A stretch of DNA of 11,935 nt from Nanobdellota archaeon (GCA_030695605.1 JAUYQE010000014.1:1-11935), one strand, 5' to 3'; shown: positions 1 to 6,167, counted from the first letter of the stretch. Notes: generated by a model from the letters alone, not told the origin. Numbers and translations are program-made.

Positions 1-2
1 TC

Positions 3-605
3 AACTCTCGTGGTGTAAAGAGAGTAGAAGCAGGAAAAGTGCAAGAGGGGATAGACGATTACAATGTTGCTTTGGCATGTGGAAAAGAGAAAGCAGACCC
101 ATCATATAGCGTTATTTTGGGGAACCGAGGAATTGCCAAAGAGAGGCTGGGGGATTATCGGGGTGCAATAAATGACATAAATGCGTCGCTTCGGTTAAAC
201 GATGGCCATGCTTTGGTGTATGCTGTGCGTGGTGCTGCCAGGCGCCATCTTGGAGATTTAGAAAGTGCGATTAAAGATCTCACTATCGCTATTACCAGAA
301 GCGATGAAGAGTTAGATTTGGCATGTTTTTATAATAATCGGGGGTATACATACTTTTTGTTAGGTCATGCTCAGAAAGCCATTGAAGATTACCAAAAAGC
401 TATCGATGTAAAACCTTCAGATGTAGTTTTCATAAATAATCTTGGGGATGCTTGGTTTTCTTTGGGAGATAAAGAAAAAGCGATTCATGCATACAAAAGA
501 GTGTTAGCAGTAAGCCCCACCTGTGCGTATGCTTTAGCAAGGCTAAAAGAAATTCAGCACAGGGGACAGAATTGCCTTTCCTTTTTGACACCAGAAGAGC
601 AATAA
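3..605 (+). CDS. TPR-repeat protein, 5' end cut by window
   Basis: The reading frame is open from base 3, so the gene starts upstream of the window; 200 codons are visible before the TAA at 603-605. A GTG at base 39 could act as a start, but the frame continues before it with TPR-like sequence (NSRGVKRVEAGK), so I treat it as internal. About five degenerate tetratricopeptide repeats are visible, each with the small/aromatic pattern of the family, for example GDYRGAINDINASLRLN, GDLESAIKDLTIAI, GHAQKAIEDYQKAIDVKPSD and GDKEKAIHAYKRVLAVSP. TPR arrays form helical protein-binding scaffolds; the partner cannot be told. No signal peptide or membrane segment lies in the visible part. It converges on cbf5 with an 18-bp gap. 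Its codons are more AT-rich than those of the neighbouring extein and ribosomal genes. Confidence 0.85.
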   Translation, partial: NSRGVKRVEAGKVQEGIDDYNVALACGKEKADPSYSVILGNRGIAKERLGDYRGAINDINASLRLNDGHALVYAVRGAARRHLGDLESAIKDLTIAITRSDEELDLACFYNNRGYTYFLLGHAQKAIEDYQKAIDVKPSDVVFINNLGDAWFSLGDKEKAIHAYKRVLAVSPTCAYALARLKEIQHRGQNCLSFLTPEEQ

Positions 606-623
606 CGCGGCTTTCCATCCTGC

Positions 624-3092
624 CTACATCGCTTCCAGAAACACCTTCTTGACGACAATGGCTAAGCCTTTCTCCTGCGCATGAATTTCATTTGCAGGCA
701 TCTGCGCTTCACCGATAGCGACGAGCTCGTTTTTTAAAGTCAGCAGAGCGATGAGTGCTCCTTTCGGAAATTCTTCCAGCTTACTGATGCCCGGCACTCC
801 AATATCACGGCCATGGCTGACACTTCTCAGCGTGCTGTCAAAGAGCCAGCATTTGGGCAGATGCTCCACTGCTTTTTCGATGGGCTGGAGGCAATAGCGC
901 AGGAATTTTTCGTTGTTTTCTTCTTTGTAATAGTGGTAGGCATCCAGCAGGTCTTGCAGAGTAACCAAATGGTCTTTTTCCGTAAACGGGCCGGCTTGCG
1001 TCCGGCGCAGTTCTGCCATGTGCGCTCCGCTGCCCAGGGCTTTGCCCAGATCATGGCAATTTGATGAAACAAAACCCGTCTCTATAAGAAAATTATGGGT
1101 TTCTGGGACGGTGAGGTCATAAACGTACCCTCCCCCCCGTACGATTTCTATCGAATTAATTTTTTCGATAATAAACTCATCTAAAATGGGCAAGCTTACT
1201 CGCTTAGAAGCTTTTTTATAGAAAGCCCTGGTGATGGGAACTTTGGTACCGAGAATTCGAGATACATTTCCTCCCAGGGAGTATAGCCTCGATTTGTTCT
1301 TTCTAATTTCTTCTTTGTAATGCAGGCCGAGATACAGGTGGTCATCCGATCCCGCTTCATATTTTAAGTCTAATAGCTCTTTAAACTTTTTTGCTTTTTT
1401 GGGATGCATAGTCCCAATCTCTTTTATGAACTTTTTCTCTGCGGGGATATTACCAATAGTAACATCATATAACGTGCACCTTTTTTTAACGAGGGACGAC
1501 TCATAAATTTTCTTGTCTCTCTTGAAGATTTTATTGGGGATGCCCACTTTTAGTAACATTTTATGGAGGGTTACAGCATCCCCACAGCTAATGGTGTGGA
1601 TGCAGATTTTGCTCTTATCATTTGTAGGAGTCTTTTTGTGGTATATCGAGCCGTCTCCATCAAAATATCCTCGTAAAAATGAGCGAATAAGATCTTCTGT
1701 TACATTGAGGAGTGGTGCCAACGATGACTTTTTCTGGGGGCTTTTTACACCCAATGAAGCGGCTATAGTCGCTAAAAGACTATTCGAGGTGTCCAGCTGC
1801 CAAAGTTTCGCGGTTACCTTTTTTTTCGAAATGGGAATCGAAGGGAATAGTTTTTCATATACTGCTAAAAACTTATTAATAAGCGCTTCTTCGTTGTTAT
1901 GAAATTTTATTCTTGTGTAGCGCTCCGTTTTTTTCTCTTTTGTGTTGTTTCCGTCAGAAGCAATTAAACCTAACAGATAAAAGAAATTTTCATTCAATTC
2001 TTTCAAGTCGATAATGGTGCCTTTTTGTGTTTTGAAGGTATGAAGGTTTTTTTTAACTTTTTCATAAATCCCTGCAAGTTTTAAGTGGCGGATAGTAATT
2101 GCATAATCAGCATGGGGTAAAAACGTTTTTCTATCCAGTTTGAGAGCACGATACATTGCCCGGATACTTCCATACTTTGTAATAAAAGCTCGTTTACACT
2201 GTTCTTTAATCTCTTCTTGTTGTATCAAATAGTTGTCGTCTAACAAGTCGGCAATGACATATTCTTTTGAATGGTTAGGAAACATGAGGCTTTTTACAAG
2301 ATAATCCCCCTCTTTAAGGGCCTGTGCTTCAACCATCTTGTACCCTTCTGTTAGAGAAGCCAAAAGCTCGTGATCCGGTGTCACTATAAAGCTTACTCCA
2401 GAAGATATAGTAATTTTAACTAATTTCGTGGGAGAAGGAATTTTTTGAGTTGCAGAAGGTTTTTTTTCAATCATCTTGCCTCGATGGTATGAATATACAT
2501 TGGGATGATAAGAAAAAAAATCAGAAGCACTCAAAGACCCCTCCGTCGTTAAAATTGCTGTCTGGGGATGCAAGCAAAATTTTCTCACATAAGTACCCGC
2601 CTGGCACCGCACGCGGAAGAGCACTTCGCGGCCTTTCATCTCCAGGATCTCAAACGCATAAATCTCCCGTTCCCGCAGCTGTCTTTTTACAGCACTTTTC
2701 ACCGGCGGGAGCTGCAGGATTTTACCGACAAACTGTTCGGCAGCTTTTTTGAGCGTTTCTTCCGTGATGTCTTTGTGCAGATGCATGATGCCGACGTATT
2801 CCTTCGGAGCCGTCAGGAGAAATTGGGTTATGCGTGTGGCTTTTCCAATGGCCACGGGCTGCACGCCGGTTACTCCAGGATCTAAAGTTCCGGAATGCCC
2901 GGCGCGCTTGCAGGGCAGGATTTTCTTGACGTAATCGGAAACCTGGTGGGACGTCGGCCCTTTGGGCTTGTCGAGATTGATGACGCCGTAGGTGAGGAGC
3001 TCTGCTGTCGAACGGTCTTCCGGCGGCTTGCCAAAAGTTCCTTCGGCTTCTTTCTTGATGAGGAGTTTTCGTTGGGGTGTCTGATTATCCAT
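624..3092 (-). CDS. cbf5: Cbf5/TruB-family RNA pseudouridine synthase, intein-containing precursor
   Basis: The 822-residue precursor is the catalytic subunit of archaeal H/ACA RNPs, which convert uridine to pseudouridine in rRNA; it may also modify tRNA U55. Residues 1-172 and 679-822 are extein and join to 316 residues, normal for archaeal Cbf5. Visible marks: GVINLDKPKGPTSHQV (36-51), the active-site loop AGHSGTLDPG with catalytic Asp71, KEYVGIMHLH (98-107), QLPPVKSAVKRQLRERE (127-143), and the AGTYVRKF/CHDLG motif, which the intein splits. The C-terminal part (about 749-822) is a PUA domain. The ATG at 3092 lies about 27 bp from a TATA-like box, as expected for a leaderless mRNA. The gene converges with the TPR gene and diverges from the CBS-MgtE gene. 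The extein reading frame is intact, so function depends on splicing. Confidence 0.95.
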   Translation of the reverse strand: MDNQTPQRKLLIKKEAEGTFGKPPEDRSTAELLTYGVINLDKPKGPTSHQVSDYVKKILPCKRAGHSGTLDPGVTGVQPVAIGKATRITQFLLTAPKEYVGIMHLHKDITEETLKKAAEQFVGKILQLPPVKSAVKRQLREREIYAFEILEMKGREVLFRVRCQAGTYVRKFCLHPQTAILTTEGSLSASDFFSYHPNVYSYHRGKMIEKKPSATQKIPSPTKLVKITISSGVSFIVTPDHELLASLTEGYKMVEAQALKEGDYLVKSLMFPNHSKEYVIADLLDDNYLIQQEEIKEQCKRAFITKYGSIRAMYRALKLDRKTFLPHADYAITIRHLKLAGIYEKVKKNLHTFKTQKGTIIDLKELNENFFYLLGLIASDGNNTKEKKTERYTRIKFHNNEEALINKFLAVYEKLFPSIPISKKKVTAKLWQLDTSNSLLATIAASLGVKSPQKKSSLAPLLNVTEDLIRSFLRGYFDGDGSIYHKKTPTNDKSKICIHTISCGDAVTLHKMLLKVGIPNKIFKRDKKIYESSLVKKRCTLYDVTIGNIPAEKKFIKEIGTMHPKKAKKFKELLDLKYEAGSDDHLYLGLHYKEEIRKNKSRLYSLGGNVSRILGTKVPITRAFYKKASKRVSLPILDEFIIEKINSIEIVRGGGYVYDLTVPETHNFLIETGFVSSNCHDLGKALGSGAHMAELRRTQAGPFTEKDHLVTLQDLLDAYHYYKEENNEKFLRYCLQPIEKAVEHLPKCWLFDSTLRSVSHGRDIGVPGISKLEEFPKGALIALLTLKNELVAIGEAQMPANEIHAQEKGLAIVVKKVFLEAM
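1059..2576 (-). mobile_element. Intein with LAGLIDADG homing endonuclease inside Cbf5
   Basis: This in-frame insert of 506 residues (precursor 173-678) starts with Cys1 (CLHPQTAILTTEG, block A) and ends with Asn506, followed by Cys as the first C-extein residue. Block B is GVSFIVTPDHELL with the TxxH motif at 66-69. Two dodecapeptides, LLGLIASDG (about 200-209, acidic D208) and FLRGYFDGDGS (about 300-310, acidic D308), mark a two-motif LAGLIDADG endonuclease with both catalytic aspartates present. The C-terminal splicing blocks are GYVYDLTVPETHNFLIETGF and VSSN; the usual penultimate His is Ser. Residues 120-195 separate block B from the first dodecapeptide and may be an extra DNA-recognition module. 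The DNA is visibly more AT-rich than the flanking extein, which suggests horizontal gain. The open frame and intact motifs suggest an active or recently active element. Confidence 0.95.
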
Positions 3093-3114
3093 AAGACCTT
3101 CATTCTTTGGGCTG

Positions 3115-3124
3115 TTTTAAAATA
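3115..3124 (-). promoter_or_regulatory. TATA-like box of cbf5
   Basis: Read leftward, the sequence is TATTTTAAAA, centred about 27 bp upstream of the cbf5 ATG at 3092. This spacing predicts a transcript that starts at or next to the start codon. It is AT-rich but not a perfect archaeal TATA consensus. Confidence 0.5.
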
Positions 3125-3160
3125 GTTTCGTCGAGAATTTCTCAGACGGCTAAGGATGAG

Positions 3161-3170
3161 CTTTATATAT
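3161..3170 (+). promoter_or_regulatory. TATA box of the CBS-MgtE gene
   Basis: CTTTATATAT is a strong archaeal TATA box, centred about 27 bp before the ATG at 3193, so the mRNA is probably leaderless. No Shine-Dalgarno sequence precedes the ATG. It lies back to back with the cbf5 promoter in the 100-bp divergent spacer. Confidence 0.7.
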
Positions 3171-3192
3171 TCAAACTTCTTTTTCTTTCTTC

Positions 3193-4221
3193 ATGGTTAA
3201 AAGAGGTTTTTTTTCATTAGCTCTTTCTCCTGCTTCGTTAAAGCATTACCCCCCGCATACTGCTGCCCGCCGGGCTATCACGGAAGTGCCTTTGGCAAAA
3301 AAAGATGAGACCGTAAAATCCGTTCTCCATCGATTGCGGTCGCCTGCTGAAGAGCTGAAAATGACCGATTATGTGTACGTGGTGAATAATCGCGGCGTCT
3401 TAGAAGGGATTGCTTCCCTGAAAGATTTGCTGCGGCATCCGGAAGATACGAAGCTGGGCGCCTTGATGAAGAAAAACATGGTGATAGTTTCTCCAGAAAC
3501 GCATCAGGAAAAAGCGGCGGATTTAGCCGTGAAGCACAACATCAAAGCCATTCCCGTTGTAAAACGAGGCAAGCTTCTCGGCGTGGTGCCTATGCGGCAG
3601 ATTCTGCTCATCCTCAATCGCGCCTTGCGGGAAGATGTGCTGACTTTTGCCGGCATTCACAAAGCGCACCTTAATTATGAAAATACGCTGGCCGTTCCTC
3701 TTTTCAAAGGCATCCTGCACCGCTTGCCCTGGCTGCTGGTGGGCTTAGTGGGCATCAGCATGGCTGCAGGATTCATTAGCCTTTTTGAAACTGTCCTCGA
3801 ACAGTACATTATTTTGGCTTTTTTTATTCCCGCCATTTTGTACATGGCTGCGGCCCTCGGCATCCAGCATCAAACGCTTTTTGTCCGCGATTTGGCCCTG
3901 ATGGGAAAAGAATTGCGCTTACGAAGCTATGTCTTTAAGCAAATGCTGATCGGCAGCCTCTTGGCGGTGGTCGTGGGCTTGACCATGCTGCTGATTGTTA
4001 ATCTTTTTTGGAAAGAATCTTTCATTGCTTTGGTTGTAGCAATTGCCATGTTCTTGGCCCTGCTGTCCAGCAGCTTTACGTCGCTCGCCGTTACGTTTAT
4101 TATCAATAAGCTGCAGCTGGACCCCGCTTTGGGCAGCGGGCCTTTGGCGACGATCATCTCGGACGTAACGTCGATTGTGATTTATTTTGCCGTGTCGTTT
4201 GCGCTGTTGGGGGGAGGGTGA
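3193..4221 (+). CDS. CBS-domain MgtE/SLC41-type divalent cation transporter-like protein
   Basis: This 342-residue membrane protein resembles the channel half of MgtE magnesium transporters. Residues about 25-150 form two CBS domains (DYVYVVNNRGVLEGIASLKD; HNIKAIPVVKRGKLLGVVPM), which in MgtE sense Mg2+ or nucleotides. Five hydrophobic segments follow at about 179-198, 205-224, 249-270, 277-300 and 318-339. The family signature LDPALGSGPLATIISD (309-324) is kept, including Asp310 and Asp324; Asp324 falls where MgtE has its pore aspartate. The N-terminal MgtE_N domain is missing, and the usual M-GGN-xGxQ segment after TM2 reads MAAALGIQHQT, so ion selectivity may differ. The start is supported by the TATA box 27 bp upstream. 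It stands alone; the next gene is convergent, beyond the hairpin chain. Confidence 0.85.
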   Translation: MVKRGFFSLALSPASLKHYPPHTAARRAITEVPLAKKDETVKSVLHRLRSPAEELKMTDYVYVVNNRGVLEGIASLKDLLRHPEDTKLGALMKKNMVIVSPETHQEKAADLAVKHNIKAIPVVKRGKLLGVVPMRQILLILNRALREDVLTFAGIHKAHLNYENTLAVPLFKGILHRLPWLLVGLVGISMAAGFISLFETVLEQYIILAFFIPAILYMAAALGIQHQTLFVRDLALMGKELRLRSYVFKQMLIGSLLAVVVGLTMLLIVNLFWKESFIALVVAIAMFLALLSSSFTSLAVTFIINKLQLDPALGSGPLATIISDVTSIVIYFAVSFALLGGG

Positions 4222-4263
4222 AAATTTCAGAAAGAAAGTTGTTTGATTTTCTCCTCTTCAATC

Positions 4264-4468
4264 ACACGGAAAAAGCCCGAAAGCTATAGGCTTTAGCCCA
4301 TAGATTAATGGCTCTTGGCTTTTTCGTGTCCACAAAAACAACAGAGATTGTTTTTTGGAGCAAAAAATGGTCGTTGCCATTTTTCTGCTCCTGAAAATGC
4401 GGGGTTAAGAAAGCGCCTCCGTCAAGCCACGGGCTTCAATCTGTGTTGAGGCACTTTCTCGCATTTTC
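4264..4468. other. Chain of four adjacent hairpins between convergent genes
   Basis: The 245-bp gap after the CBS-MgtE gene is almost filled by four inverted repeats with spacers of only 1-4 nt. H1 (4264-4329): ACACG and AAAAAGCC pair with GGCTTTTT and CGTGT around an inner hairpin with GGC-TTTA-GCC. H2 (4334-4355): AAAAACAA, loop CAGAGA, TTGTTTTT. H3 (4357-4391): GGAGCA and AAAAATGG pair with CCATTTTT and TGCTCC, with one bulged C and a 6-nt loop. H4 (4393-4468): GAAAATGCG/CGCATTTTC, then AGAAAG-c-GCCTC/GAGGC-a-CTTTCT, then AAGCC-ACG-GGCTT; its right arm overlaps the hicA stop codon. It could be a structured RNA on either strand, a bidirectional terminator region, or a decayed non-autonomous transposon. 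I cannot assign an RNA family. Confidence 0.65.
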
Positions 4469-4700
4469 ATGATTTCATGTAGGTAAGAAATTCTTCTCGT
4501 GTTATCCCTAAATCCTTTTTGATAATTTTCGTCAGAAGACCCGGGCCAATCTCTTCTCCCGCATGATGCGGGATGGTTGTTCGCCGCCCGTCCGGATGCT
4601 TGTAGACCATATGGCTTCCCGTCGTGTGGCTATGAACAAATCCCAGTTTCTCGACGATCTTTGCTACTTCTTTTCCCGTTAATTTTGGCAGCTTGGCCAA
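4467..4700 (-). CDS. hicA: HicA-family mRNA interferase toxin
   Basis: The 77-residue protein has the HicA double-stranded-RNA-binding-like fold signature: KLTGKEVAKIVEKLGF (6-21), TTGSHMVYKHPDGRRTTIPH (26-45) with the catalytic His30, then GEEIGPGLLTKIIKKDLGI and REEFL. HicA toxins cut mRNA and stop translation when not bound by HicB. The start is a TTG at 4700-4698, three bases after the hicB stop. A Shine-Dalgarno-like GAGGT (4712-4708) stands 7 nt before it, and there is no ATG between it and the conserved core. It is cotranscribed with hicB, the antitoxin gene placed first, as in many hicBA loci. Length and all core motifs look complete. Confidence 0.9.
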   Translation of the reverse strand: MAKLPKLTGKEVAKIVEKLGFVHSHTTGSHMVYKHPDGRRTTIPHHAGEEIGPGLLTKIIKKDLGITREEFLTYMKS

Positions 4701-4703
4701 GAA

Positions 4704-4913
4704 TTAGACCTCTACAGTTTGGATTCCGACAAACTCCTGAGCAAACTCTGGGGCGTATTCTTCTTCGCCGAGGTAGGCTTGGATGGCTTCTTTCGTTCTC
4801 TTCAGAAGCTGATCCATGGTTTTTGCCTGGGTATGGCAGCCCGGTAATTCAACAACTTCAGAGACGAGCCAACCGTCTTCGTCTCTTTCGATAAGAAGAG
4901 TGAATTTAGTCAT
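4704..4913 (-). CDS. hicB: HicB-family antitoxin, short form
   Basis: This 69-residue protein has the partly degraded RNase H-like fold of HicB: a strand-rich start (KFTLLIERDEDGWLVSEVVE), the hallmark LPGCHTQAKTMDQLLKRTKE (23-42), then AIQAYLGEEE. HicB binds and blocks HicA. There is no C-terminal ribbon-helix-helix or HTH DNA-binding domain, so autoregulation by this protein alone is uncertain; this short form is common in archaea. The ATG lies about 28 bp from a TATA box, which predicts a leaderless mRNA. It is the first gene of a two-gene unit with hicA. Confidence 0.9.
   Translation of the reverse strand: MTKFTLLIERDEDGWLVSEVVELPGCHTQAKTMDQLLKRTKEAIQAYLGEEEYAPEFAQEFVGIQTVEV
4708..4712 (-). 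promoter_or_regulatory. Shine-Dalgarno-like site fixing the hicA TTG start
   Basis: Read leftward, GAGGT ends 7 nt before the TTG at 4700 and overlaps the last codons of hicB. It supports translation from the rare TTG codon. Confidence 0.6.
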
Positions 4914-4936
4914 TTTTAATTTTAAAAGTGAAAATA

Positions 4937-4947
4937 GTTTATATATT
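4937..4947 (-). promoter_or_regulatory. TATA box of hicBA
   Basis: Read leftward, AATATATAAAC is centred about 28-29 bp before the hicB ATG, with GGAAAA just upstream as a possible BRE. The transcript is expected to be leaderless. Confidence 0.7.
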
Positions 4948-4967
4948 TTCCGTTGAGAAAAATTTGC

Positions 4968-5069
4968 CTACTGATACGACGTGCTTGACTCATAGCTTAT
5001 CGGCTCATACAGCGACCTTTCTTTCTTCTGCGGATGTACCGCTCCACAAGCACTGCCAAAAGAACACAT
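4968..5069 (-). CDS. Possible 33-residue protein at the end of the ribosomal operon
   Basis: An ATG at 5069 opens a 33-codon frame ending in TAG at 4968. The product starts MCSFGSACGAVHPQKKERSL and ends SYESSTSYQ; it resembles no family I recognise. Support is positional: the start lies 5 nt after the eL31 stop (TAAtcaccATG), the same gap as the two upstream junctions (TAAgcaccATG and TAAagaacATG). The two Cys and one His in the first 12 residues might bind metal, but they do not form a standard zinc ribbon. In many archaea translation factor aIF6 follows eL31; it is absent here. The frame could also be chance, since it is short. Confidence 0.4.
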   Translation of the reverse strand: MCSFGSACGAVHPQKKERSLYEPISYESSTSYQ

Positions 5070-5074
5070 GGTGA

Positions 5075-5473
5075 TTATGCCTCCTCTTTCACGGTTTCAG
5101 TTTTCTCTTCTTTGGTTGCGGTACTTTCTGCCATCGCTTCTTTCTTTTTCTCTTTCCTTGCCGCTTTTTCCTTCTTGCTTTCTTTCGGCTCTTCTTTCTG
5201 CACGCCAAAGAGTTCTGCCGTGACGACACCTTCCGCATCTTTTCTGGCTATGAGCTTCACTTTGTGCGGCGGATTCTTGATGCCCCGCACCCAGAGCGCT
5301 TCATTGAGCTCTTTGCCGATGCGGACGTGATCCGATTTCATGTGCTTGACAAGAAATTCCCGCAAAGCGATAACGGCTTTCTTGGTGCGCTTCCAGCGCG
5401 GCGACTTGCGGAACTCTTTCCGCAAAGGAACCGTATAGGTTCGCTCCAGAATAGATGCAGGTTGTTTGGCCAT
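5075..5473 (-). CDS. rpl31e: Ribosomal protein eL31 (L31e)
   Basis: This 132-residue large-subunit protein carries the eL31 signature: ERTYTVPLRKEF (10-21), SPRWKRTKKAVIALREFLVK (24-43), HVRIGKELNEALWVRGIKNP (49-68), then the closing strands KVKLIARKDAEG and VTAELF. eL31 sits near the polypeptide exit tunnel. I chose the ATG at 5473, which follows the eL39 stop by 5 nt. An upstream TTG at 5506 would extend the frame by 11 codons into eL39 and add no conserved sequence. After about residue 90 there is a 40-residue tail of Lys, Glu and Ala, longer than in most archaeal eL31 proteins and probably disordered. It is third in the eS19-eL39-eL31 unit. Confidence 0.93.
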   Translation of the reverse strand: MAKQPASILERTYTVPLRKEFRKSPRWKRTKKAVIALREFLVKHMKSDHVRIGKELNEALWVRGIKNPPHKVKLIARKDAEGVVTAELFGVQKEEPKESKKEKAARKEKKKEAMAESTATKEEKTETVKEEA

Positions 5474-5478
5474 GTTCT

Positions 5479-5652
5479 TTATGCTTTGGTTTTCGTTCTC
5501 CGCCAATTTCTCTTCACGGCAGTATGGCGGGAGGGATGCACTTTTCGGCCTTTGCCATAGATCTTGAAGACGGTCCAGAAAGGAGCCCAGCGGGTTTGCG
5601 TGCTCTTCTTAATGAGCCGTTTCTTTTTTGCAGGATGTTTGTAGTGAGACAT
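5479..5652 (-). CDS. rpl39e: Ribosomal protein eL39 (L39e)
   Basis: The 57-codon frame encodes a tiny, very basic protein with the eL39 pattern: HPAKKKRLIKKSTQTRWAPF (6-25), WTVFKIYG, a basic linker, and the C-terminal hallmark NWRRTKTKA. eL39 lies inside the exit tunnel of the large subunit in archaea and eukaryotes. It is a few residues longer than the usual 50-51, with extra sequence in the middle (KGRKVHPSRHTAVKR). The ATG at 5652 follows the eS19 stop by 5 nt, and its stop precedes the eL31 ATG by 5 nt. It is easily missed because of its length. Confidence 0.93.
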   Translation of the reverse strand: MSHYKHPAKKKRLIKKSTQTRWAPFWTVFKIYGKGRKVHPSRHTAVKRNWRRTKTKA

Positions 5653-5657
5653 GGTGC

Positions 5658-6104
5658 TTATGCTTCCTTCTTTTTCGCTTCCTTTGCAACCTGAATCGCA
5701 ATCTTATCCAGGAAGGATGTTCCTTTTGGCGTTAAGATTCTTCCTTTATGCACGCCTTTCTGCACTTGTTTTATCAATGCCGCTGTTTCCAGCTGCTGCA
5801 GGATTTTGCGGAGAATAGAGCCTGCTGCTTTATAGAAGCGCTCGGGCTTGTGCCCGCGGTTTTTCTTGCCGCCATACTTGGTGCGGAGCTTTTGGGTTCC
5901 TATAGGGCCGAGCTTGGCAACGCTGCGCAGCACGGCTGCTGAACGCATATACCACCAGTCAGCGTCTTCGGGCAGGCGATCTTTATGATGGCCGGTTTTC
6001 ACAAATAAACTCCAAGCAGTGGGCTGCACCAGCTTTTCCTTTTTCAGTGCTAGAGCAGTTTTCTGCAGCAGTTCGCCGGGGTCGACTTTCAGGATATTGG
6101 TCAT
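5658..6104 (-). CDS. rps19e: Ribosomal protein eS19 (S19e)
   Basis: This 148-residue small-subunit protein shows the eS19 signature, including the WSLFVKTGHHKDRLPEDADW region (27-46), the highly conserved WWYMRSAAVLRSVA (50-63), GPIGTQKLRTKYGGKKNRGH, and the winged-helix part ILRKILQQLETAALI with GRILTPKGTSFLDKIA. eS19 is part of the small-subunit head and is needed for late maturation of the subunit in eukaryotes and archaea. It is the first gene of a leftward operon with eL39 and eL31. A PDCD5-family gene often lies between eS19 and eL39 in archaea and is missing here. The ATG at 6104 has no clear Shine-Dalgarno sequence; the leader is probably about 30 nt. Confidence 0.95.
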   Translation of the reverse strand: MTNILKVDPGELLQKTALALKKEKLVQPTAWSLFVKTGHHKDRLPEDADWWYMRSAAVLRSVAKLGPIGTQKLRTKYGGKKNRGHKPERFYKAAGSILRKILQQLETAALIKQVQKGVHKGRILTPKGTSFLDKIAIQVAKEAKKKEA

Positions 6105-6156
6105 TTTTCTGTGGTTTTGAGCGATTATATCGATACTTGGGTCTTGGAATGAGGGG

Positions 6157-6167
6157 TATTTATAAAG
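6157..6167 (-). promoter_or_regulatory. TATA box of the eS19-eL39-eL31 operon
   Basis: Read leftward, CTTTATAAATA is a good archaeal TATA box centred about 58 bp before the eS19 ATG, predicting a leader of about 30 nt. A weaker box (GATATAATC, 6122-6130) is nearer and could give a leaderless start instead. Confidence 0.55.

Noticed and set aside
1513..1902. Long open frame on the + strand opposite the intein
   Set aside because: It mirrors the intein coding frame, has no recognisable domain, and lacks promoter or ribosome-binding signals.
2450..2934. Overlapping open frames on the + strand opposite the cbf5 N-extein
   Set aside because: They are shadows of well-conserved cbf5 sequence and show no family pattern of their own.
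4264..4340. H1 as an H/ACA guide RNA, with ACA triplets just after the hairpin
   Set aside because: There is an internal loop, but the upper stem has mismatches and no kink-turn or K-loop, so the archaeal H/ACA pattern is not met.
5474..5506. An 11-codon N-terminal extension of eL31 from a TTG at 5506
   Set aside because: It lies wholly inside eL39, adds no conserved sequence, and the ATG at 5473 has the same 5-nt junction as the other genes of the operon.
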